This document shows, in pieces, positions 1-5,723 of a DNA stretch of 14,665 bases (within the stretch, counting starts at the first letter, position 1; every line of letters begins with the position of its first letter). A program made the translations under genes and the position numbers. The stretch lies in assembly GCA_030425745.1 (NCBI GenBank), contig JAUHZW010000028.1:1-14665 (forward strand), in the 5' to 3' direction. The notes below the pieces were generated by a model. It had not been told where the DNA came from and did not search any database. It saw only the letters and a program-made list of their open reading frames with translations. This DNA comes from Actinomycetes bacterium (GTDB lineage: Bacteria; Actinomycetota; Actinomycetes; S36-B12).

Positions 1-99
1 GTCGTTGGGGTCTTTTGGCAGCAGGAGCTTTTGGACTTTGACTTCGAGCGTATCGCGTTGCTCACGCAGCACCGGGATATCGGCCTCGGCGAGCTCGCG
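1..99 (-). other. Peptide chain release factor 1-like fragment fused in frame at the left edge
   Basis: The last visible residues (about 436-468) run ELAEADIPVLREQ, then a charged helical stretch, then KLLLPKDPND. LLLPKDPxD is the sequence just before the conserved RAGTGGDEA segment of bacterial release factor 1 (PrfA), and the preceding acidic/helical run also fits RF1. The first 60 bases are 53% G+C (32 of 60 counted) and use AAA and CAA codons, unlike the rest of the window. This implies a different source. The join to the adenylation tract lies in RELAEA, again plausible for both parents. Confidence 0.65.
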
Positions 100-1404
100 C
101 ACCCAGGCGTGCCAGAAGGGCGCCGGCAGATTGGCGACGGTCACGCCGGCCTGCTCCAGGAAGGCGCCGAAGGCCTCGAGCGACTCCAGCGCCTCGGCCG
201 GCGGCACCACCAGGGTGGCGCCGGCCAGCAGCGTCGGCAGGATCTCCTCGAGGGCGACGTCGAAGGCCGGGGCGGCGAACTGCAGGACCCGGTCGCCGGG
301 CGCCAGCGCGAAGGCCTCGGCCGTCGCCAGGGCCTCCTCGGTGCAGATGTCGTCGACCGCGGCGGCCGCGGCCATGACCAGCGGGTTGCCGTTGTAGGTG
401 CCGAAGTGCGCCATCCGGTTGTCCTCGACGGCGGCCATGACCTCGGCCGTGCCACCGAACGCGGCGAGCGGCAGACCGCCACCGATGCTCTTGGCCAGGG
501 TGATGAGGTCAGGCTTGACACCCAGACGCTGGGCCGCACCCGCGTAGCCGGCGGTCAGCCCGGTCTTGACCTCGTCGAACACGAGCAGAACACCGAACTC
601 ATCGCACGCCGCACGGACGGCGGCCAGATAGCCGGCGTCGGGCAGGACGATGCCGATGTTCTCCATCACCGGCTCCATCACGATCGCCGCGATCTCGTCC
701 TTGTGCGCGCTGAGGACCTCGCGAAGGCGCTCGATGTCGTTGTAGGGCACCACATGCACGGTGCCGGCCTCGACATCGAACGGGGTGACGGGGGTCGGCG
801 CGCTCTCGGGCCCAGCCTCGGCGACTTCGGGCTTCACCGAGACGGACAGTGCGTCGTAGCCGCCGTGGTACCCGCCCTCCAGCTTCACGATCGCCTTGCG
901 ACCGGTGTACGCACGAGCGGTGCGCACGGCGTACATCGTCGACTCGGTGCCGGAGTTGGTGAAGCGAAGTCGGTCGAGGCCGAATCGCTCCTGGTAGCGC
1001 TCGGCGACCTCGGTGGCCGTCGGCGACGGTGTCACGAACAGGGTGCCCGTCTTCTCTAGGGCTTCGGTGACCTTCTCGACGACCGTCGGATTGAGGTGGC
1101 CGACGAGCATGGCGCCGAAGCCCATGGACAGGTCGAGCAGCTTGCGGTCATCGACGTCGGTCAGCCACGCACCGCGGGCGGACACGATGGAGATGGGGTA
1201 CGGATCCCAGTGCTGGAAGGAGGAGGTGACACCCAAGGGCAGGGACTTGCTGGCGCGCACATTGTGCTCGCCGGAGCCGGGGGTCGACGCAGTGAACCGC
1301 TCCCACTCGGCCGTCATCAGGGCGGCCACGCGGCCATGATCGACCGGGGTCGAGGTGGCTGGCACATGACGCCAGGTGGCCGGATCATTAGGGGTGGTAC
1401 TCAT
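1..1404 (-). CDS. Class III PLP aminotransferase (GSA-aminotransferase-like), 3' end chimeric and cut by window edge
   Basis: The frame opens at ATG 1404, with GGAG 5 nt upstream, and stays open to base 1 (468 codons). Residues 1 to about 360 are a class III, PLP-dependent aminotransferase related to glutamate-1-semialdehyde aminomutase. Visible motifs are SGTEST (151-156), VFDEV (275-279, PLP-contacting Asp277) and LAKSIGGG, with the Schiff-base lysine at Lys305. It differs clearly from the HemL encoded at 3412-4716 (long N-terminus, KSIGGGLP instead of KVIGGGYP), so it is probably an amino-donor transaminase of unknown substrate rather than a second HemL. The family is normally about 430-460 residues. 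Here similarity stops near residue 360, leaving about 90 C-terminal residues missing, and the frame continues into unrelated sequence (separate entries). The gene is divergent from the beta-propeller gene. The fold is sure; the substrate is unknown. Confidence 0.85.
   Translation of the reverse strand, partial: MSTTPNDPATWRHVPATSTPVDHGRVAALMTAEWERFTASTPGSGEHNVRASKSLPLGVTSSFQHWDPYPISIVSARGAWLTDVDDRKLLDLSMGFGAMLVGHLNPTVVEKVTEALEKTGTLFVTPSPTATEVAERYQERFGLDRLRFTNSGTESTMYAVRTARAYTGRKAIVKLEGGYHGGYDALSVSVKPEVAEAGPESAPTPVTPFDVEAGTVHVVPYNDIERLREVLSAHKDEIAAIVMEPVMENIGIVLPDAGYLAAVRAACDEFGVLLVFDEVKTGLTAGYAGAAQRLGVKPDLITLAKSIGGGLPLAAFGGTAEVMAAVEDNRMAHFGTYNGNPLVMAAAAAVDDICTEEALATAEAFALAPGDRVLQFAAPAFDVALEEILPTLLAGATLVVPPAEALESLEAFGAFLEQAGVTVANLPAPFWHAWVRELAEADIPVLREQRDTLEVKVQKLLLPKDPND
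100..318 (-). other. In-frame NRPS adenylation-domain fragment inside the aminotransferase frame
   Basis: Residues about 363-435 of the frame starting at 1404 read as a piece of an amino-acid adenylation (AMP-binding) domain. It begins at LAPGDRVLQF, passes APAFDVALEEI (the core A4 region, normally FDxSxxE) and LLAGATLVVPP, and ends at NLPAPFWHAWV. The tract is only about 70 residues, against about 500 for a full domain, and lacks the A3 P-loop (SGSTGKPKG), A5, A7 and A8 motifs, so it cannot activate an amino acid. It joins the aminotransferase within EALATAEAFA, a stretch plausible for either parent, which suggests joining at short homology. This is recognition by motif; no search was run. 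Confidence 0.75.
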
Positions 1405-1550
1405 GCTCACTCCAGAGGTGGAATTTCGTTGTTCAATGCACTCTACATGGCGAAAAGCAATATTGCATCCCCTTTGTACGACGAAATCCGCAGCATGCGT
1501 CCTCGTGATGATGGTCGGAGGGCCGGCCGAAACCGTGCTAGCGTCCTTGT
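1405..1550. promoter_or_regulatory. Divergent intergenic region with AT-rich island and GCAATATTGC palindrome
   Basis: These 146 bp separate the divergent aminotransferase (start 1404) and beta-propeller gene (start 1551). Bases about 1420-1490 are clearly richer in A+T than the surroundings. They contain a perfect 10-bp palindrome, GCAATATTGC (1457-1466), and a related CAATGCA at 1434-1440. The palindrome lies about 55 bp upstream of the aminotransferase ATG, where a promoter or operator would be expected. I could not assign a clear -35/-10 pair to the aminotransferase or match the palindrome to a known regulator. Confidence 0.4.
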
Positions 1551-1551
1551 G
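1536..1551 (+). promoter_or_regulatory. Leaderless extended -10 promoter of the beta-propeller gene
   Basis: TGC (1536-1538) followed by TAGCGT (1539-1544) forms an extended -10 of TGnTAnnnT type. Six bases later comes the GTG at 1551, so transcription would begin at or next to the start codon. There is no Shine-Dalgarno sequence before this GTG, which fits a leaderless mRNA. No convincing -35 is visible. The same arrangement recurs before hemE and hemA. Confidence 0.6.
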
Positions 1552-2969
1552 TGTCGCTTCCCCGTCGCCGTTTCGTCGCGCCCAGATCTCTGGTCGCGCT
1601 TGCAGCGGCCGCCACGGCCCTCGGGGTGCTGACCGCGCCCCCGGTGTCCGCCGCCCCCCCTGACCCGGTCACCACCATCGGCATCGGCGGTCGTCCCTCC
1701 GGCGCCGCGGTGTCCCCTGACGGCACCGTCGCCTACATCAGCAATCCCGGTGGCGGAACCATCGACATCATCGACCTGCAGACCCAGCGGCTCGTCGACT
1801 CGATCGACGTGGCCGCCGGAGTCCAGCCGCCGGTGCTCAACACGTCCGGAACCCGGCTCTACGCCACCACCCAATCCGACTCCAGCCTGCTCGTCATCGA
1901 CACGGCGGCGCGCGCCGTGCTGAGCAAGGTCAAGGTCGGCACCCAGCCCACCGCCCCCGTGCTGAGTCGCAACGGCACCACGCTGTTCATCGCGAACACC
2001 GGCAGTGGCGACGTCTCCATCATCGATGTCGCTTCCGGCACCGTCACCCGCACCGTCTCCGTGGGAGCGAAGCCGCTGCCTCCCACTCAGGGCACGGGAA
2101 CGCAGTACTCCCCACTGGACACGCTGCTGTTCGTCACGAACGTCGGTGACCAGACGCTGTCCACCGTGGATCTGACCACTGGCCAGCTGGTGGCAGAGGA
2201 CGCTCTCGGATCCAGCCCCACCCGGCCGGCCGTCTCCCCGTTCGTCGGCGTCATCAGCGACAAGGTGTACGTCGCCAACACCGGCGACGGCACCGTGACG
2301 ATCCTCGACCAGGAGCGGGGTGGCTCCAGCGCCACCGTCCGCGTCGGCAAGCGCCCGACGACGCCGGTCTCCAGCATCGACGGCACGTCGCTCTTCGTTG
2401 TCAACAACGGATCCGACTCGGTGTCCGTCGTCGACACCGATCGCACGCCCGCCCGCATCACCACCACGATCCCCGTCGACGACGGCCCAACGGCACCCCT
2501 GCTGAGTCCGAACGGCCGCATCCTGTTCGTCCCGTCCACCGGGGGGTCGAGCATCACGGCGATCGATACGAACACCGGCGTGGTCCGCGGCACCTACACG
2601 ACCGACCGGGGTCCGGTGAACCCGGCGCTCTCGCCGGACGCCAAGACCCTCGTCGTGCCGAACTCTGGCAACGGCACGGTGTCGATCATCGACCTGACCG
2701 TCCAGGCCCTGCCGTTCCCGCCGCCGACGCTGACGGTGAAGCCGAAGATCGGACGGGCCACGGCGTCGTGGGCGCTGTCGAATGAGGCCGGGGTGACCGG
2801 CTACGTCGTCACGGCGATCCCCGGCGGCCAGACATGCACGTCGTCCGGAAGTCGCTGCACCGTGCGCGGGCTGACCGAGGGCAAGCGCTACCGATTCTCC
2901 ATCCAGGCGGTCAACGCATACGGCACCGGCGCAGCAACCATCAGCAAGCGCGTTCGAATCAAGGAGTAG
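1551..2969 (+). CDS. Secreted YVTN-repeat beta-propeller protein with C-terminal fibronectin type III-like domain
   Basis: A 472-residue exported protein. Residues 1-34 are a Sec signal peptide: basic start (PRRRF, R13), hydrophobic Ala/Leu core, and likely cleavage after PVSA. Residues about 45-385 hold eight YVTN/NHL-like repeats of roughly 40 residues, each with an (S)PDG/NGT turn, a (V/I)(A/S)NxGxGxVSIID strand pair and a TG(x)V turn, forming a seven- or eight-bladed propeller. After a proline-rich linker (387-392) comes an FN3-like domain (about 393-472) ending in GLTEGKRYRFSIQAVNAYGTG; Cys429 and Cys436 may form a disulfide. The GTG start follows a leaderless promoter. The stop overlaps the ribosome-binding site of the next gene, so the two are probably co-transcribed. 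Such proteins usually act as extracellular binding or adhesive scaffolds; no ligand or enzyme activity can be read here. Confidence 0.9.
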   Translation: MSLPRRRFVAPRSLVALAAAATALGVLTAPPVSAAPPDPVTTIGIGGRPSGAAVSPDGTVAYISNPGGGTIDIIDLQTQRLVDSIDVAAGVQPPVLNTSGTRLYATTQSDSSLLVIDTAARAVLSKVKVGTQPTAPVLSRNGTTLFIANTGSGDVSIIDVASGTVTRTVSVGAKPLPPTQGTGTQYSPLDTLLFVTNVGDQTLSTVDLTTGQLVAEDALGSSPTRPAVSPFVGVISDKVYVANTGDGTVTILDQERGGSSATVRVGKRPTTPVSSIDGTSLFVVNNGSDSVSVVDTDRTPARITTTIPVDDGPTAPLLSPNGRILFVPSTGGSSITAIDTNTGVVRGTYTTDRGPVNPALSPDAKTLVVPNSGNGTVSIIDLTVQALPFPPPTLTVKPKIGRATASWALSNEAGVTGYVVTAIPGGQTCTSSGSRCTVRGLTEGKRYRFSIQAVNAYGTGAATISKRVRIKE

Positions 2970-2974
2970 GTCCT

Positions 2975-3331
2975 ATGCGTTCACTCGCCATCACCGCAGC
3001 CGTCATGCCAGCCGCCGTACTGCTTACTGCCTGCGGGGGCGGTGGCGACGGAGTCGATGCGTCATGCGACGTGTCCGGCGTGGCGGACGAGATCGAGCAC
3101 ATCCTCAGCGATTCCGACGCCGCACTGGGAGAGACTCTCAGCCTCACGTGTACCGACGACTGGTCCGTGTCGACCGTCACGGTGCAGGCACCGGCCGGCG
3201 ACACCGAGGAGACATTCGTCTTCCGCCTGCTGGAGGGGGACTGGGTCCTCACATCAGCGGTCGAGGCGTGCGACGAGGGCGGGCCACTGGCCGCCCCGGA
3301 GGCCCTCCGCGCCGACCTCTGCGCGCCCTAG
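2975..3331 (+). CDS. Small secreted lipoprotein, unknown function
   Basis: 118 residues starting at ATG 2975, with AAGGAG (2961-2966) 8 nt upstream; the gene begins 5 nt after the beta-propeller stop. The N-terminus is a lipoprotein signal with lipobox LLTAC, making Cys20 the lipidated residue, followed by a GGGGDG linker. The mature part is acidic and contains four more cysteines (31, 59, 99, 116), enough for two disulfides. The pattern DDWSVSTVTVQ...TEETFVFRLLEGDWVL resembles small actinobacterial lipoproteins of undefined role. I do not recognise a family. The coupling to the propeller gene suggests a surface-anchored partner of that protein (inference). It ends at a long hairpin. Confidence 0.85.
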   Translation: MRSLAITAAVMPAAVLLTACGGGGDGVDASCDVSGVADEIEHILSDSDAALGETLSLTCTDDWSVSTVTVQAPAGDTEETFVFRLLEGDWVLTSAVEACDEGGPLAAPEALRADLCAP

Positions 3332-3337
3332 CCCTGT

Positions 3338-3403
3338 CCGATGCCTCGTCGCTGGTGGCGGGAAAATTTCAAGAATTCCAGCCACCAGCGACGAGGCATC
3401 GGG
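3338..3403. terminator. Long perfect inverted repeat filling the gap between convergent genes
   Basis: The arm 3338-3359 (starting CCGATGCCTCGTC) pairs perfectly with 3381-3402, giving 22 contiguous base pairs, plus a possible T/G wobble at 3337/3403. The 21-nt loop is AT-rich (AAAATTTCAAGAATT core), and GGAA/TTCC can add 4 bp beyond one mismatch. The structure starts 6 nt after the lipoprotein stop and ends 8 nt before the hemL stop codon, so it can serve both strands. Neither strand has a T-run after the stem, so this is not a textbook intrinsic terminator. It may be a U-less actinobacterial terminator, an RNA-stabilising hairpin or a copy of an intergenic palindromic repeat. Confidence 0.7.
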
Positions 3404-3411
3404 GTTTGGGG

Positions 3412-4716
3412 TCAGTCGGCGGCGGCCTCGCGGGCGGCGTCAGGGGCAGCGGCGGCGATCGCGCTCAGCGCCTCGTCGTCATGCGCCGTCGATACGAACC
3501 ATGCCTCATACGCGCTCGGCGGCAAAGACACCCCGCGGTCGAGCATCCCGTGGAAGAAGCGGCCGAACGCGGCCTCGTCCTGAGCGCTCGCGTCGGCCAT
3601 GTTTCGCACCGGATTCTCGGTGAAGTAGATGCTCACCAGGCTTCCGGCCCTCTGCGGTGAGTGCGGGACGCCCGCGGCCGTGAGCGCATCAGATGCGATC
3701 CGCAGCACCTCCGCTGCCGTCGCGTCGATGTGCGCATAGGCAGCATCGTCCAACTGCTGCAGGGTGGTCAGTCCCGCCGTCGCCGCCACGGGATTCCCGC
3801 TCAACGTGCCCGCCTGATACACCGGTCCCAGAGGAGCGAGCTGATCCATCACCGCAGCGGACCCCGCCACAGCGGCAAGCGGGTAGCCGCCGCCGATGAC
3901 CTTGCCGTAGGCGAAGAGATCGGGTGCCGGACCGCTCTCGTAGCGCATCCACCACCCGCCGGGGCCGACGCGGAAGCCCGTCATCACCTCGTCGAACACG
4001 AACAGCGAGCCGAACTTCGCCGTGATCTCACGTAGGAACACGTTGAACCCCTCCGGCGGCGGGACGACACCCATGTTCGCCGGTGCAGCCTCGGTGAACA
4101 CCGCGGCAATGCGGTCCGGGTACTGCTCAAAAACCGCCTCGACCGCAGCGCGATCGCCGTAGGGAACGGTGATGGTGTCGCCCGCAGCGCCGGCCGTGAC
4201 GCCAGGTGAGTTCGGAAGGCCCAGCGTCATCACCCCGGACCCGGCCTGCACGAGCAGCGCATCGGAATGGCCGTGGTAGCAGCCGACGAACTTCACGATC
4301 AGGTCGCGACCGGTCGCGGCGCGGGCCAGGCGGATCGCCGTCATGGTCGCCTCGGTGCCGCTGGACACGAACCGCACCCGCTCGGCCACCGGCACGCGGC
4401 GAAGGATCTCCTCCGCCAGCAGGGTCTCGGCTGCGGTGGGGGCTCCGAAGGAACTGGAATGACGGACGACGTCCGTCACCGCTGACGTCACCGTCGGGTG
4501 CGCGTGCCCCAGGATCATCGGGCCCCACGAACCCACCAGATCCACGTACCGATTGCCATCGACATCGGTGACCCACGCGCCCTCACCCGAGGTGAAGTAG
4601 ACGGGGTCACCGCCGACGGCGCGAAAGGCACGCACCGGTGAGCTCACGCCACCGGGAACCACCTTCCCGGCGCGCTCGTGCCAGGCGCTGGATGTGCTGC
4701 GATCACTGGTGTTCAT
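3412..4716 (-). CDS. hemL: Glutamate-1-semialdehyde 2,1-aminomutase (HemL)
   Basis: 434 residues, the normal family length. The enzyme converts glutamate-1-semialdehyde to 5-aminolevulinate with PLP/PMP in the cytoplasm. It starts VVPGGVSSPVRAFRAVGG (19-36), the standard HemL N-terminus. SSGTEAT (118-124), CYHGHSDALLV (146-156), VFDEVMTGFRV (240-250) and FAYGKVIGGGYPLAA, with the PLP lysine at Lys272, are all intact. ATG 4716 overlaps the hemB stop in ATGA, and GAGGAG sits 8 nt upstream (4725-4730). It is last in the hemA-hemCD-hemB-hemL operon, although it catalyses the step right after HemA. The long hairpin follows its stop. Confidence 0.97.
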   Translation of the reverse strand: MNTSDRSTSSAWHERAGKVVPGGVSSPVRAFRAVGGDPVYFTSGEGAWVTDVDGNRYVDLVGSWGPMILGHAHPTVTSAVTDVVRHSSSFGAPTAAETLLAEEILRRVPVAERVRFVSSGTEATMTAIRLARAATGRDLIVKFVGCYHGHSDALLVQAGSGVMTLGLPNSPGVTAGAAGDTITVPYGDRAAVEAVFEQYPDRIAAVFTEAAPANMGVVPPPEGFNVFLREITAKFGSLFVFDEVMTGFRVGPGGWWMRYESGPAPDLFAYGKVIGGGYPLAAVAGSAAVMDQLAPLGPVYQAGTLSGNPVAATAGLTTLQQLDDAAYAHIDATAAEVLRIASDALTAAGVPHSPQRAGSLVSIYFTENPVRNMADASAQDEAAFGRFFHGMLDRGVSLPPSAYEAWFVSTAHDDEALSAIAAAAPDAAREAAAD

Positions 4717-5702
4717 GCTCGACTCTCCTCGGCCAGCCAGCCGGCGACCTCAGTCGCCCAGTAGGTGCAGAGCACCGACGCACCGGCCCGTCGTACGTTC
4801 ATGAGCGTCTCCTCGATCGCGCGTCGTCGATCGATCGCACCGGCTGCCGCGGCGTACTCGATCATGGCGAGCTCACCGCTGACGATGTACGCGGCGACGG
4901 GGACGTCGACCTCCGCTGCAGTCATCGCGACGACGTCGAGGTAGCCAAGGGCCGGCTTGACCATGACGATGTCGGCGCCCTCGGCGACATCGAGCCGAAC
5001 CTCGCGCAGCGCCTCTGTCTGGTTCGCCGGATCCTGCTGGTACGTGCGGCGGTCACCCTGCAGCGCAGACTCAACTGCATTGCGGAACGGCCCATAGGCG
5101 GCCGACGCGTACTTCGCCGCATACGCAAGGATCCCCGTGTTCGACGCTCCGTGACCGTCGAGTGCGGCGCGAACGGCGCCGACCTGCCCGTCCATCATCC
5201 CGCTGGTGCCCATGAGATCCGCGCCAGCGTCGGCGAGGACGACGGCCATGCGCTGGTACGCCTCGAGAGTGGCGTCGTTGTCCACGCGGCCCTCGGCGTC
5301 GAGCACGCCGCAGTGGCCATGATCGGTGAACTCGTCGAGGCAGAGATCCGCAACGACGACAAGGTCGTCGCCGAACTCCGCGTCGAGCGCGGCGACTGCG
5401 CGGGTCAACGGGCCATCAACATCGCACGCCCGCGAGCCCTGAGCATCACGCACCTTGGGCACGGCGAACACCATGACGCTGCGCACACCGGCATCGAGCG
5501 CCGCATGCGTGGTCCTCAGCATTCCGTCGAGGTCGTGCTGCTGCACTCCGGGCATGCCTTCGATGTCGGCGCTGCCGGTCAGGCCCTCCCGCACGAAGAT
5601 CGGCTGGATGAACTGCTCGGCGTGCAAGCGGTTCTCCCGCACCAGGGCGCGCATGGCACCGGTGCGTCGCAGGCGACGCGGGCGCTCCACGAGATCGAAC
5701 AT
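4713..5702 (-). CDS. hemB: Porphobilinogen synthase (delta-aminolevulinate dehydratase, HemB)
   Basis: 329 residues. The enzyme condenses two 5-aminolevulinate molecules to porphobilinogen. Both Schiff-base lysines are present: Lys197 in ILAYAAKYAS and Lys249 in DIVMVKPALGYLD. The active-site metal segment reads DLCLDEFTDHGHCG (119-132). Cys121 and Cys131 are kept, but the middle ligand of the classical zinc site (CxC...C) is Asp123, so the metal preference may differ from the E. coli type. The start at ATG 5702 is 21 nt after the hemCD stop, with GGAAGGAA (5707-5714) as ribosome-binding site. This is the only visible gap in the minus operon. The stop overlaps hemL by 4 nt. Confidence 0.97.
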   Translation of the reverse strand: MFDLVERPRRLRRTGAMRALVRENRLHAEQFIQPIFVREGLTGSADIEGMPGVQQHDLDGMLRTTHAALDAGVRSVMVFAVPKVRDAQGSRACDVDGPLTRAVAALDAEFGDDLVVVADLCLDEFTDHGHCGVLDAEGRVDNDATLEAYQRMAVVLADAGADLMGTSGMMDGQVGAVRAALDGHGASNTGILAYAAKYASAAYGPFRNAVESALQGDRRTYQQDPANQTEALREVRLDVAEGADIVMVKPALGYLDVVAMTAAEVDVPVAAYIVSGELAMIEYAAAAGAIDRRRAIEETLMNVRRAGASVLCTYWATEVAGWLAEESRA

Positions 5703-5723
5703 CTGATTCCTTCCGGCGGTGGG

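Noticed and set aside
31..1059. Plus-strand open frame (342 codons) opposite the aminotransferase
   Set aside because: Shadow of the minus-strand gene, with low-complexity Gly/Arg/His composition and no domain.
3412..4716. Two HemL copies in one locus
   Set aside because: The left aminotransferase (1-1404) differs in its N-terminus and lysine-site motif, so it is probably a different class III transaminase; only 3412-4716 is called HemL.
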